Numbered from the stretch's first letter, positions 13,065 through 26,714 are shown. The stretch is DNA of 64,000 nt from Taudactylus pleione (GCA_031769625.1 JAUIMM010000696.1:930001-994000); one strand, 5' to 3'. Numbers and translations are program-made. Notes: generated by a model from the letters alone, not told the origin.

Positions 13065-13844
13065 ACTTTAAGTCAATGGAGATTTTGATTTGCTTTAAAT
13101 GCTTGCAGTTATCGATCCATGTGGTCTACAATTATAGAACTGGTATGACTGGGAAGAGCTTGTTCTGAGTTACAATCACACAAAATTTTGGGCCATTTTG
13201 ACAGTAAGGTGGTGTAGAAACAGCAGGTCAAAGAAAGGGTTCCTAGGCTCCTTCGCTCCACTTTAAGTCAATGGAGATTTTAATTTGCTTTAAATGCTTG
13301 CAGTTATCGATCCATGTGGTCTACAGATATAGGACTAGTATGGCTGGAAAGAACTTGTTCTGAGCTACATTGACACCTAATTTCAGGCCATTTTGACAGT
13401 AAGGTGGTGTAGAAACAGCAGGTCAAAGAAAGTATTCCTAGGCTACTTTGGTCCACTTTAAGTCAATGGAGATTTTGATTTGCTTTAAATGCTTGCAGTT
13501 ATCCGATCCATGTGGTCTACAATTATTGGATTAGTATGGCTGGAAAGAGCTTGTTCTGAGCTACATTGACAACAAATTTCGGGCCATTTTGATCAGAAGG
13601 TGGTGTAGAAACAGAAGGTCAAAGAAAGTATTCCTAGGCTTCTCGGTCCACTTTAAGTCAATGGAGATTTTTATTTGCTTTAAATGCTTGCAGTTATCGA
13701 TCCATGTGGTCTACAATTATAGGACTAGTATGACTGGAAAAAGCTTCTTCTGAGTTACAATCACACAAAATTTCGGGCCATTTTGACAGTAAGATGGTGT
13801 AGAAACAGCAGGTCAAAGAAAGTATTCCTAATCTACTTTGGTCC
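13065..13844. repeat. Truncated HOR copy (4 monomers)
   Basis: B/F chimera, G, H, then a chimeric D/A monomer (13650) whose front has aagcttcttc and whose end is cctaatctac. This is what remains if nine monomers are removed from the 13-monomer unit by one in-register exchange within the D and A monomers. The H monomer (13455) has two compensating single-base indels: an extra C (atccgatcc) near 13503 and a missing T (gcttctcgg) near 13641. It also has private changes acaacaaat and cagaagg. Confidence 0.9.
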
Positions 13845-16379
13845 ACTTTAAGTCAATGGAGATTTTGATTTGCTTTAAATGCTTGCAGTTATCGATCCAT
13901 GTGGTCTACAATTATAGAACTGGTATGACTGGGAAGAGCTTGTTCTGAGTTACAATCACACAAAATTTTGGGCCATTTTGACAGTAAGGTGGTGTAGAAA
14001 CAGCAGGTCAAAGAAAGGGTTCCTAGGCTCCTTCGCTCCACTTTAAGTCAATGGAGATTTTAATTTGCTTTAAATGCTTGCAGTTATCGATCCATGTGGT
14101 CTACAGATATAGGACTAGTATGGCTGGAAAGAACTTGTTCTGAGCTACATTGACACCTAATTTCAGGCCATTTTGACAGTAAGGTGGTGTAGAAACAGCA
14201 GGTCAAAGAAAGTATTCCTAGGCTACTTTGGTCCACTTTAAGTCAATGGAGATTTTGATTTGCTTTAAATGCTTGCAGTTATCGATCCATGTGGTCTACA
14301 ATTATTGGATTAGTATGGCTGGAAAGAGCTTGTTCTGAGCTACATTGACACCAAATTTCGGGCCATTTTGATCAGAAGGTGGTGTAGAAACAGCAGGTCA
14401 AAGAAAGTATTCCTAGGCTTCTTCGGTCCACTTTAAGTCAATGGAGATTTTTATTTGCTTTAAATGCTTGCAGTTATCGATCCATGTGGTCTACAATTAT
14501 AGGACTAGTATGACTGGAAAAAGCTTCTTCTGAGTTACAATCACACAAAATTTCGGGCCATTTTGACAGTAAGGTGGTGTAGAAACAGCAGGTCAAAGAA
14601 AGGGTTCCTAGGTTCCTTCGCTCCACTTTAAGTCAATGGAGATTTTAATTTGCTTTAAATGCTTGCAGTTATCAATCCATGTGGTCTACAGATATAGGAC
14701 TAGTATGTCTGGAAAGAACTTGTTCTGACCTACATTGACACCTAATTTCGGGCCATTTTGACAGTAAGATGGTGTAGAAACAGCAGGTCAAAGAAAGTAT
14801 TCCTAGGCTACTTCGGTCCACTTTAAGTCAATGGAGATTTTTATTTGCTTTAAATGCTTGCAGTTATCCATCCATGTTGTCTACAATTATTGGATTAGTA
14901 TGGCTGGAAATAGCTTGTTCTGAGCTACATTGACACCAAATTTCGGGCCATTTTGATCAGAAGGTGGTGTAGAAACAGCAGGTCAAAGAAAGTATTCCTA
15001 GGCTACTTCGGTCCACTTTAAGTCAATGGAGATTTTTATTTGCTTTAAATGCTTGCAGTTATCGATGCATGTGGTCTACAATTATAGGACTAGTATGACT
15101 GGAAAAAGCTTGTTCTGAGTTACAATCACACAAAATTTCGGGCCATTTTGACAGTAAGGTGGTGTAGAAACAGCAGGTCAAAGAAAGGGTTCCTAGGTTC
15201 CTTCGCTCCACTTTAAGTCAATGGAGATTTTAATTTGCTTTAAATGCTTGCAGTTATCAATCCATGTGGTCTACAGATATAGGACTAGTATGTCTGGAAA
15301 GAACTTGTTCTGACCTACATTGACACCTAATTTCGGGCCATTTTGACAGTAAGATGGTGTAGAAACAGCAGGTCAAAGAAAGTATTCCTAGGCTACTTTG
15401 GTCCACTTTAAGTCAATGGAGATTTTGATTTGCTTTAAATGCTTGCAGTTATCGATCCATGTGGTCTACAATTATAGGACTAGTATGACTGCAAAGAGCT
15501 TGTTCTGAGCTACATTGACACCAAATTTCGGGCCATTTTGATCAGAAGGTGGTGTAGAAACAGCAGGTCAAAGAAAGTATTCCTAGGCTACTTCGGTCCA
15601 CTTTAAGTCAATGGAGATTTTTATTTGCTTTAAATGCTTGCAGTTATCGATCCATGTGGTCTACAATTATAGGACTAGTATGACTGGAAAAAGCTTGTTC
15701 TGAGTTACAATCACACAAAATTTCGGGCCATTTTGACAGTAAGGTGGTGTAGAAACAGCAGGTCAAAGAAAGTATTCCTAGGCTACTTCGGTCCACTTTA
15801 AGTCAATGGAGATTTTTATTTGCTTTAAATGCTTGCAGTTATCCATCCATGTTGTCTACAATTATTGGATTAGTATGGCTGGAAAGAGCTTGTTCTGAGC
15901 TACATTGACACCAAATTTCGGGCCATTTTGATCAGAAGGTGGTGTAGAAACAGCAGGTCAAAGAAAGTATTCCTAGGCTACTTCGGTCCACTTTAAGTCA
16001 ATGGAGATTTTTATTTGCTTTAAATGCTTGCAGTTATCGATGCATGTGGTCTACAATTATAGAACTAGTATGACTGGGAAGAGCTTGTTCTGAGTTACAA
16101 TCACACAAAATTTTGGGCCATTTTGACAGTAAGGTGGTGTAGAAACAGCAGGTCAAAGAAAGGGTTCCTAGGCTCTTTCGCTCCACTTTAAGTCAATGGA
16201 GATTTTAATTTGCTTTAAATGCTTGCAGTTATCGATCCATGTGGTCTACAATTATAGGACTAGTATGACTGGAAAGAGCTTGTTCTGAGCTACATTGACA
16301 CCAAATTTCGGGCCATTTTCACAGTAAGATGGTGTAGAAACAGCAGGTCAAAGAAAGTATTCCTAATCTACTTTGGTCC
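13845..16379. repeat. 13-monomer HOR copy (2535 bp), second full copy
   Basis: Same order as 10530-13064, offset 3315 bp (17 monomers). Few differences are visible by eye: ggaaatagc near 14907, ctctttcgc near 16175 and attttcacag near 16315. Such high identity points to recent duplication. Confidence 0.92.
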
Positions 16380-17744
16380 ACTTTAAGTCAATGGAGATTT
16401 TGATTTGCTTTAAATGCTTGCAGTTATCGATCCATGTGGTCTACAATTATAGAACTGGTATGACTGGGAAGAGCTTGTTCTGAGTTACAATCACACAAAA
16501 TTTTGGGCCATTTTGACAGTAAGGTGGTGTAGAAACAGCAGGTCAAAGAAAGGGTTCCTAGGCTCCTTCGCTCCACTTTAAGTCAATGGAGATTTTAATT
16601 TGCTTTAAATGCTTGCAGTTATCGATCCATGTGGTCTACAGATATAGGACTAGTATGGCTGGAAAGAACTTGTTCTGAGCTACATTGACACCTAATTTCA
16701 GGCCATTTTGACAGTAAGGTGGTGTAGAAACAGCAGGTCAAAGAAAGTATTCCTAGGCTACTTTGGTCCACTTTAAGTCAATGGAGATTTTGATTTGCTT
16801 TAAATGCTTGCAGTTATCGATCCATGTGGTCTACAATTATTGGATTAGTATGGCTGGAAAGAGCTTGTTCTGAGCTACATTGACACCAAATTTCGGGCCA
16901 TTTTGATCAGAAGGTGGTGTAGAAACAGAAGTTCAAAGAAAGTATTCCTAGGCTTCTTCGGTCCACTTTAAGTCAATGGAGATTTTTATTTGCTTTAAAT
17001 GCTTGCAGTTATCGATCCATGTGGTCTACAATTATAGGACTAGTATGACTGGAAAAAGCTTCTTCTGAGTTACAATCACACAAAATTTCGGGCCATTTTG
17101 ACAGTAAGGTGGTGTAGAAACAGCAGGTCAAAGAAAGGGTTCCTAGGTTCCTTCGCTCCACTTTAAGTCAATGGAGATTTTAATTTGCTTTAAATGCTTG
17201 CAGTTATCAATCCATGTGGTCTACAGATATAGGACTAGTATGTCTGGAAAGAACTTGTTCTGACCTACATTGACACCTAATTTCGGGCCATTTTGACAGT
17301 AAGATGGTGTAGAAACAGCAGGTCAAAGAAAGTATTCCTAGGCTACTTCGGTCCACTTTAAGTCAATGGAGATTTTTATTTGCTTTAAATGCTTGCAGTT
17401 ATCCATCCATGTTGTCTACAATTATTGGATTAGTATGGCTGGAAAGAGCTTGTTCTGAGCTACATTGACACCAAATTTCGGGCCATTTTGATCAGAAGGT
17501 GGTGTAGAAACAGCAGGTCAAAGAAAGTATTCCTAGGCTACTTCGGTCCACTTTAAGTCAATGGAGATTTTTATTTGCTTTAAATGCTTGCAGTTATCGA
17601 TGCATGTGGTCTACAATTATAGAACTAGTATGACTGGGAAGAGCTTGTTCTGAGTTACAATCACACAAAATTTTGGGCCATTTTGACAGTAAGGTGGTGT
17701 AGAAACAGCAGGTCAAAGAAAGGGTTCCTAGGCTCCTTCGCTCC
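16380..17744. repeat. Partial HOR (7 monomers) joining to the core
   Basis: B/F chimera, G, H (with private cagaagttc near 16927), D, J, C, L. The first six monomers follow the 13-monomer HOR. The seventh is then a true L (agaactagta, gggaagag) rather than the L/D chimera, and the sequence passes into A and the 11-monomer core. This is a junction between the two HOR families. Confidence 0.87.
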
Positions 17745-20084
17745 ACTTTAAGTCAATGGAGATTTTAATTTGCTTTAAATGCTTGCAGTTATCGATCCAT
17801 GTGGTCTACAATTATAGGACTAGTATGACTGGAAAGAGCTTGTTCTGAGCTACATTGACACCAAATTTCGGGCCATTTTGACAGTAAGATGGTGTAGAAA
17901 CAGCAGGTCAAAAAAAGTATTCCTAGGCTACTTTGGTCCACTTTAAGTCAATGGAGATTTTGATTTGCTTTAAATGCTTGCAGTTATCGATCCATGTGGT
18001 CTACAATTATAGGACTAGTATGACTGGAAAGAGCTTGTTCTGAGTTACAATCACACAAAATTTCGGGCCATTTTGACAGTAAGGTGGTGTAGAAACAGCA
18101 GGTCAAAGAAAGTATTCCTAGACTACTTCGGTCCACTTTAAGTCAATGGAGATTTTTATTTGCTTTAAATGCTTGCAGTTATCCATCCATGTTGTCTACA
18201 ATTATTGGATTAGTATGGCTGGAAAGAGCTTGTTCTGAGCTACATTGACACCACATTTCGGGCCATTTTGATCAGAAGGTGGTGTAGAAACAGCAGGTCA
18301 AAGAAAGTATTCCTAGGCTACTTCGGTCCACTTTAAGTCAATGGAGATTTTTATTTGCTTTAAATGCTTGCAGTTATCGATCCATGTGGTCTACAATTAT
18401 AGGACTAGTATGACTGGAAAAAGCTTGTTCTGAGTTACAATCACACAAAATTTCGGGCCATTTTGACAGTAAGGTGGTGTAGAAACAGCAGGTCTAAAAA
18501 AGGGTTCCTAGGCTCCTTCGGTCCACTTTAAGTCAATGGAGATTATTATTTGCATTAAATGCTTGCAGTTATCCATCCATGTGGTCTACAATTATTGGAT
18601 TAGTATGGCTGGAAAGAGCTTGTTCTGAGCTACATTGACACCAAATTTCGGGCCATTTTGATCAGAAGGTGGTGTAGAAACAGCAGGTCAAAGAAAGTAT
18701 TCCTAGGCTACTTCGGTCCACTTTAAGTCAATGGAGATTTTTATTTGCTTTAAATGCTTGCAGTTATCGATCCATGTGGTCTACAATTATAGGACTAGTA
18801 TGACTGGAAAAAGCTTGTTCTGATTTACAATCACACAAAATTTCGGGCCATTTTGACAGTAAGGTGGTGTAGAAACAGCAGGTCAAAGAAAGGGTTCCTA
18901 GGTTCCTTCGCTCCACTTTAAGTCAATGGAGATTTTAATTTGCTTTAAATGCTTGCAGTTATCAATCCATGTGGTCTACAGATATAGGACTAGTATGTCT
19001 GGAAAGAACTTGTTCTGACCTACATTGACACCTAATTTCGGGCCATTTTGACAGTAAGATGGTGTAGAAACAGCAGGTCAAAGAAAGTATTCCTAGGCTA
19101 CTTTGGTCCACTTTAAGTCAATGGAGATTTTGATTTGCTTTAAATGCTTGCAGTTATCGATCCATGTGGTCTACAATTATAAGACTAGTATGACTGCAAA
19201 GAGCTTGTTCTGAGCTACATTGACACCAAATTTCGGGCCATTTTGATCAGAAGGTGGTGTAGAAACAGCAGGTCAAAGAAAGTATTCCTAGGCTACTTCG
19301 GTCCACTTTAAGTCAATGGAGATTTTTATTTGCTTTAAATGCTTGCAGTTATCGATCCATGTGGTCTACAATTATAGGACTAGTATGACTGGAAAAAGCT
19401 TGTTCTGAGTTACAATCACACAAAATTTCGGGCCATTTTGACAGTAAGGTGGTGTAGAAACAGCAGGTCAAAGAAAGTATTCCTAGGCTACTTCGGTCCA
19501 CTTTAAGTCAATGGAGATTTTTATTTGCTTTAAATGCTTGCAGTTATCCATCCATGTTGTCTACAATTATTGGATTAGTATGGCTGGAAAGAGCTTGTTC
19601 TGAGCTACATTGACACCAAATTTCGGGCCATTTTGATCAGAAGGTGGTGTAGAAACAGCAGGTCAAAGAAAGTATTCCTAGGCTACTTCGGTCCACTTTA
19701 AGTCAATGGAGATTTTTATTTGCTTTAAATGCTTGCAGTTATCGATGCATGTGGTCTACAATTATAGAACTAGTATGACTGGGATGAGCTTGTTCTGAGT
19801 TACAATCACACAAAATTTTGGGCCATTTTGACAGTAAGGTGGTGTAGAAACAGCAGGTCAAAGAAAGGGTTCCTAGGCTCCTTCGCTCCACTTTAAGTCA
19901 ATGGAGATTTTAATTTGCTTTAAATGCTTGCAGTTATCGATCCATGTGGTCTACAATTATAGGACTAGTATGACTGGAAAGAGCTTGTTCTGAGCTACAT
20001 TGACACCAAATTTCGGGCCATTTTGACAGTAAGATGGTGTAGAAACAGCAGGTCAAAGAAAGTATTCCTAATCTACTTTGGTCC
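17745..20084. repeat. A plus 11-monomer core HOR, copy 2
   Basis: A, B, C (ccacatttcggg), D, E/C chimera, D, J, K, D, C, L, A (cctaatctac). Same order and private marks as 5460-7604. Scattered private substitutions include tctgatttac near 18822, ataagactag near 19180 and gggatgagc near 19781. Confidence 0.9.
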
Positions 20085-21059
20085 ACTTTAAGTCAATGGA
20101 GATTTTGATTTGCTTTAAATGCTTGCAGTTATCGATCCATGTGGTCTACAATTATAGGACTAGTATGACTGGAAAGAGCTTGTTCTGAGTTACAATCACA
20201 CAAAATTTCGGGCCATTTTGACAGTAAGGTGGTGTAGAAACAGCAGGTCAAAGAAAGTATTCCTAGGCTACTTCGGTCCACTTTAAGTCAATGGAGATTT
20301 TTATTTGCTTTAAATGCTTGCAGTTATCCATCCATGTGGTCTACAATTATTGGATTAGTATGGCTGGAAAGAGCTTGTTCTGAGCTACATTGACACCAAA
20401 TTTTGGGCCATTTTGACAGAAAGGTGGTGTAGAAACAACAGGTCAAAGAAAGTATTCCTAGGCTACTTCGGTCCACTTTAAGTCAATGGAGATTTTTATT
20501 TGCTTTAAATGCTTGCAGTTATCGATCCATGTGGTCTACAATTATAGAACTAGTATGACTGGGAATAGCTTTTTCTGAGTTACAATCACACAAAATTTTG
20601 GGCCATTTTGACAGTAAGGTGGTGTAGAAACAGCAGGTCAAAGAAAGGGTTCCTAGGCTCCTTCGCTCCACTTTAAGTCAATGGAGATTTTAATTTGCTT
20701 TAAATGCTTGCAGTTATCGATCCATGTGGTCTACAGATATAGGACTAGTATGGCTGGAAAGAACTTGTTCTGAGCTACATTGACACCTAATTTCAGGCCA
20801 TTTTGACAGTAAGGTGGTGTAGAAACAGCAGGTCAAAGAAAGTATTCCTAGGCTACTTTGGTCCACTTTAAGTCAATGGAGATTTTGATTTGCTTTAAAT
20901 GCTTGCAGTTATCGATCCATGTGGTCTACAATTATTGGATTAGTATGGCTGGAAAGAGCTTGTTCTGAGCTACATTGACACCAAATTTCGGGCCATTTTG
21001 ATCAGAAGGTGGTGTAGAAACAGCAGGTCAAAGAAAGTATTCCTAGGCTTCTTCGGTCC
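20085..21059. repeat. 5-monomer unit, first copy (975 bp)
   Basis: B with ggctacttcgg end, C/E chimera (tttatt front and atccatccatgtgg, then cagaaagg and aacaacagg), F variant (agaactagta with gggaatagc), G, H. The next five monomers repeat it. This copy has a private tagcttttttctg near 20567 where the neighbour has tagcttgttctg. Confidence 0.9.
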
Positions 21060-22034
21060 ACTTTAAGTCAATGGAGATTTTTATTTGCTTTAAATGCTTG
21101 CAGTTATCGATCCATGTGGTCTACAATTATAGGACTAGTATGACTGGAAAGAGCTTGTTCTGAGTTACAATCACACAAAATTTCGGGCCATTTTGACAGT
21201 AAGGTGGTGTAGAAACAGCAGGTCAAAGAAAGTATTCCTAGGCTACTTCGGTCCACTTTAAGTCAATGGAGATTTTTATTTGCTTTAAATGCTTGCAGTT
21301 ATCCATCCATGTGGTCTACAATTATTGGATTAGTATGGCTGGAAAGAGCTTGTTCTGAGCTACATTGACACCAAATTTTGGGCCATTTTGACAGAAAGGT
21401 GGTGTAGAAACAACAGGTCAAAGAAAGTATTCCTAGGCTACTTCGGTCCACTTTAAGTCAATGGAGATTTTTATTTGCTTTAAATGCTTGCAGTTATCGA
21501 TCCATGTGGTCTACAATTATAGAACTAGTATGACTGGGAATAGCTTGTTCTGAGTTACAATCACACAAAATTTTGGGCCATTTTGACAGTAAGGTGGTGT
21601 AGAAACAGCAGGTCAAAGAAAGGGTTCCTAGGCTCCTTCGCTCCACTTTAAGTCAATGGAGATTTTAATTTGCTTTAAATGCTTGCAGTTATCGATCCAT
21701 GTGGTCTACAGATATAGGACTAGTATGGCTGGAAAGAACTTGTTCTGAGCTACATTGACACCTAATTTCAGGCCATTTTGACAGTAAGGTGGTGTAGAAA
21801 CAGCAGGTCAAAGAAAGTATTCCTAGGCTACTTTGGTCCACTTTAAGTCAATGGAGATTTTGATTTGCTTTAAATGCTTGCAGTTATCGATCCATGTGGT
21901 CTACAATTATTGGATTAGTATGGCTGGAAAGAGCTTGTTCTGAGCTACATTGACACCAAATTTCGGGCCATTTTGATCAGAAGGTGGTGTAGAAACAGCA
22001 GGTCAAAGAAAGTATTCCTAGGCTTCTTCGGTCC
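21060..22034. repeat. 5-monomer unit, second copy (975 bp)
   Basis: Repeats 20085-21059 at a 975-bp offset. The first monomer is chimeric: a tttatt front followed by the B body (ggaaagagc, Y box). The distinctive gggaatagc occurs in both copies and again near 25240, 38503 and 59373, so it marks this lineage of F monomers. Confidence 0.9.
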
Positions 22035-22619
22035 ACTTTAAGTCAATGGAGATTTTTATTTGCTTTAAATGCTTGCAGTTATCGATCCATGTGGTCTACA
22101 ATTATAGGACTAGTATGACTGGAAAAAGCTTCTTCTGAGTTACAATCACACAAAATTTCGGGCCATTGTGACAGTAAGGTGGTGTAGAAACAGCAGGTCA
22201 AAGAAAGGGTTCCTAGGTTCCTTCGCTCCACTTTAAGTCAATGGAGATTTTAATTTGCTTTAAATGCTTGCAGTTATCAATCCATGTGGTCTACAGATAT
22301 AGGACTAGTATGTCTGGAAAGAACTTGTTCTGACCTACATTGACACCTAATTTCGGGCCATTTTGACAGTAAGATGGTGTAGAAACAGCAGGTCAAAGAA
22401 AGTATTCCTAGGCTACTTCGGTCCACTTTAAGTCAATGGAGATTTTTATTTGCTTTAAATGCTTGCAGTTATCCATCCATGTTGTCTACAATTATTGGAT
22501 TAGTATGGCTGGAAAGAGCTTGTTCTGAGCTACATTGACACCAAATTTCGGGCCATTTTGACAGTAAGATGGTGTAGAAACAGCAGGTCAAAGAAAGTAT
22601 TCCTAGGCTACTTTGGTCC
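22035..22619. repeat. Three-monomer linker D J C/A
   Basis: D (aagcttcttc, with private ccattgtgac near 22165), J (22230), then a chimera (22425) with a C front (atccatccatgttg, attattgg) and an A end (aagatgg, gctactttgg). The chimera joins directly to B of the next core. In other copies C is followed by L and A here, so two monomers have been lost at this junction. Confidence 0.87.
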
Positions 22620-24764
22620 ACTTTAAGTCAATGGAGATTTTGATTTGCTTTAAATGCTTGCAGTTATCGATCCATGTGGTCTACAATTATAGGACTAGTA
22701 TGACTGGAAAGAGCTTGTTCTGAGTTACAATCACACAAAATTTCGGGCCATTTTGACAGTAAGGTGGTGTAGAAACAGCAGGTCAAAGAAAGTATTCCTA
22801 GACTACTTCGGTCCACTTTAAGTCAATGGAGATTTTTATTTGCTTTAAATGCTTGCAGTTATCCATCCATGTTGTCTACAATTATTGGATTAGTATGGCT
22901 GGAAAGAGCTTGTTCTGAGCTACATTGACACCACATTTCGGGCCATTTTGATCAGAAGGTGGTGTAGAAACAGCAGGTCAAAGAAAGTATTCCTAGGCTA
23001 CTTCGGTCCACTTTAAGTCAATGGAGATTTTTATTTGCTTTAAATGCTTGCAGTTATCGATCCATGTGGTCTACAATTATAGGACTAGTATGACTGGAAA
23101 AAGCTTGTTCTGAGTTACAATCACACAAAATTTCGGGCCATTTTGACAGTAAGGTGGTGTAGAAACAGCAGGTCTAAAAAAGGGTTCCTAGGCTCCTTCG
23201 GTCCACTTTAAGTCAATGGAGATTATTATTTGCATTAAATGCTTGCAGTTATCCATCCATGTGGTCTACAATTATTGGATTAGTATGGCTGGAAAGAGCT
23301 TGTTCTGAGCTACATTGACACCAAATTTCGGGCCATTTTGATCAGAAGGTGGTGTAGAAACAGCAGGTCAAAGAAAGTATTCCTAGGCTACTTCGGTCCA
23401 CTTTAAGTCAATGGAGATTTTTATTTGCTTTAAATGCTTGCAGTTATCGATCCATGTGGTCTACAATTATAGGACTAGTATGACTGGAAAAAGCTTGTTC
23501 TGAGTTACAATCACACAAAATTTCGGGCCATTTTGACAGTAAGGTGGTGTAGAAACAGCAGGTCAAAGAAAGGGTTCCTAGGTTCCTTCGCTCCACTTTA
23601 AGTCAATGGAGATTTTAATTTGCTTTAAATGCTTGCAGTTATCAATCCATGTGGTCTACAGATATAGGACTAGTATGTCTGGAAAGAACTTGTTCTGACC
23701 TACATTGACACCTAATTTCGGGCCATTTTGACAGTAAGATGGTGTAGAAACAGCAGGTCAAAGAAAGTATTCCTAGGCTACTTTGGTCCACTTTAAGTCA
23801 ATGGAGATTTTGATTTGCTTTAAATGCTTGCAGTTATCGATCCATGTGGTCTACAATTATAGGACTAGTATGACTGCAAAGAGCTTGTTCTGAGCTACAT
23901 TGACAGCAAATTTCGGGCCATTTTGATCAGAAGGTGGTGTAGAAACAGCAGGTCAAAGAAAGTATTCCTAGGCTACTTCGGTCCACTTTAAGTCAATGGA
24001 GATTTTTATTTGCTTTAAATGCTTGCAGTTATCGATCCATGTGGTCTACAATTATAGGACTAGTATGACTGGAAAAAGCTTGTTCTGAGTTACAATCACA
24101 CAAAATTTCGGGCCATTTTGACAGTAAGGTGGTGTAGAAACAGCAGGTCAAAGAAAGTATTCCTAGGCTACTTCGGTCCACTTTAAGTCAATGGAGATTT
24201 TTATTTGCTTTAAATGCTTGCAGTTATCCATCCATGTTGTCTACAATTATTGGATTAGTATGGCTGGAAAGAGCTTGTTCTGAGCTACATTGACATCAAA
24301 TTTCGGGCCATTTTGATCAGAAGGTGGTGTAGAAACAGCAGGTCAAAGAAAGTATTCCTAGGCTACTTCGGTCCACTTTAAGTCAATGGAGATTTTTATT
24401 TGCTTTAAATGCTTGCAGTTATCGATGCATGTGGTCTACAATTATAGAACTAGTATGACTGGGAAGAGCTTGTTCTGAGTTACAATCACACAAAATTTTG
24501 GGCCATTTTGACAGTAAGGTGGTGTAGAAACAGCAGGTCAAAGAAAGGGTTCCTAGGCTCCTTCGCTCCACTTTAAGTCAATGGAGATTTTAATTTGCTT
24601 TAAATGCTTGCAGTTATCGATCCATGTGGTCTACAATTATAGGACTAGTATGACTGGAAAGAGCTTGTTCTGAGCTACATTGACACCAAATTTCGGGCCA
24701 TTTTGACAGTAAAATGGTGTAGAAACAGCAGGTCAAAGAAAGTATTCCTAATCTACTTTGGTCC
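22620..24764. repeat. 11-monomer core HOR, copy 3
   Basis: B, C (ccacatttcggg), D, E/C chimera, D, J, K (private acagcaaat near 23906), D, C (private acatcaaat near 24295), L, A (cctaatctac; private aaaatgg near 24711). Same order as copies 1 and 2. Confidence 0.9.
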
Positions 24765-25349
24765 ACTTTAAGTCAATGGAGATTTTGATTTGCTTTAAAT
24801 GCTTGCAGTTATCGATCCATGTGGTCTACAATTATAGGACTAGTATGACTGGAAAGAGCTTGTTCTGAGTTACAATCACACAAAATTTCGGGCCATTTTG
24901 ACAGTAAGGTGGTGTAGAAACAGCAGGTCAAAGAAAGTATTCCTAGGCTACTTCGGTCCACTTTAAGTCAATGGAGATTTTTATTTGCTTTAAATGCTTG
25001 CAGTTATCCATCCATGTGGTCTACAATTATTGGATTAGTATGGCTGGAAAGAGCTTGTTCTGAGCTACATTGACACCAAATTTTGGGCCATTTTGACAGA
25101 AAGGTGGTGTAGAAACAACAGGTCAAAGAAAGTATTCCTAGGCTACTTCGGTCCACTTTAAGTCAATGGAGATTTTTATTTGCTTTAAATGCTTGCAGTT
25201 ATCGATCCATGTGGTCTACAATTATAGAACTAGTATGACTGGGAATAGCTTGTTCTGAGTTACAATCACACAAGATTTTGGGCCATTTTGACAGTAAGGT
25301 GGTGTAGAAACAGCAGGTCAAAGAAAGGGTTCCTAGGCTCCTTCGCTGC
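24765..25349. repeat. Trimer B C/E F leading out of the core
   Basis: B with ggctacttcgg end, C/E chimera and F variant with gggaatagc. The same trio follows the core at 20085 and 38025 and 58895. The F monomer has private substitutions (cacaagatttt near 25272, cgctgcacttt near 25347); cgctgcacttt is shared with the related copies near 38607 and 59477. Confidence 0.88.
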
Positions 25350-26714
25350 ACTTTAAGTCAATGGAGATTTTAATTTGCTTTAAATGCTTGCAGTTATCGA
25401 TCCATGTGGTCTACAGATATAGGACTAGTATGGCTGGAAAGAACTTGTACTGAGCTACATTGACACCTAATTTCAGGCTATTTTGACAGTAAGGTGGTGT
25501 AGAAACAGCAGGTCAAAGAAAGTACTCCTAGGCTACTTTGGTCCACTTTAAGTCAATGGAGATTTTGATTTGCTTTAAATGCTTACAGTTATCGATCCAT
25601 GTGGTCTACAATTATAGAACTAGTATGACTGGGAAGAGCTTGTTCTGAGTTACAATCACACAAAATTTTGGGCCATTTTGACAGTAAGGTGGTGTAGAAA
25701 CAGCAGGTCTAAAAAAGGGTTGCTAGGCTCCTTCGGTCCACTTTAAGTCAATGGAGATTATTATTTGCTTTAAATGCTTGCAGTTATCCATCCATGTGGT
25801 CTACAATTATTGGATTAGTATGGCTGGAAAGAGCTTGTTCTGAGCTACATTGACACCAAATTTTGGGCCATTTTGACAGAAAGGTGGTGTAGAAACAACA
25901 GGTCAAAGAAAGTATTCCTAGGCTACTTCGGTCCACTTTAAGTCAATGGAGATTTTTATTTGCTTTAAATGCTTGCAGTTATCGATCCATGTGGTCTACA
26001 ATTATAGAACTAGTATGACTGGGAAGAGCTTGTTCTGAGTTACAAACACACAAAATTTTGGGCCATTTTGACAGTAAGGTGGTGTAGAAACAGCAGGTCA
26101 AAGAAAGGGTTCCTAGGCTCCTTCGCTCCACTTTAAGTCAATGGAGATTTTAATTTGCTTTAAATGCTTGCAGTTATCGATCCATGTGGTCTACAATTAT
26201 AGGACTAGTATGACTGGAAAGAGCTTGTTCTGAGTTACAATCACACAAAATTTCGGGCCATTTTGACAGTAAGGTGGTGTAGAAACAGCAGGTCAAAGAA
26301 AGTATTCCTAGACTACTTCGGTCCACTTTAAGTCAATGGAGATTTTTATTTGCTTTAAATGCTTGCAGTTATCCATCCATGTTGTCTACAATTATTGGAT
26401 TAGTATGGCTGGAAAGAGCTTGTTCTGAGCTACATTGACACCAAATTTCGGGCCATTTTGATCAGAAGGTGGTGTAGAAACAGCAGGTCAAAGAAAGTAT
26501 TCCTAGGCTACTTCGGTCCACTTTAAGTCAATGGAGATTTTTATTTGCTTTAAATGCTTGCAGTTATCGATCCATGTGGTCTACAATTATTGGATTAGGA
26601 TGGCTGGAAAGAGCTTGTTCTGAGCTACATTGACACCAAATTTCGGGCCATTTTGATCAGAAGGTGGTGTAGAAACAGCAGGTCAAAGAAAGTATTCCTA
26701 GGCTACTTCGGTCC
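25350..26714. repeat. 7-monomer unit, first copy (1365 bp)
   Basis: G variant (ttgtactgag, aggctatttt, agtactcc), N (gcttacag, agaactagta, ctaaaaaaggg end), E variant with ttatttgcttt front, F variant (tacaaacacac), A/B chimera, C, then an H-like monomer with a private ggattaggatgg (26520). The sequence restarts with the same G variant in the next monomer. Confidence 0.9.
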
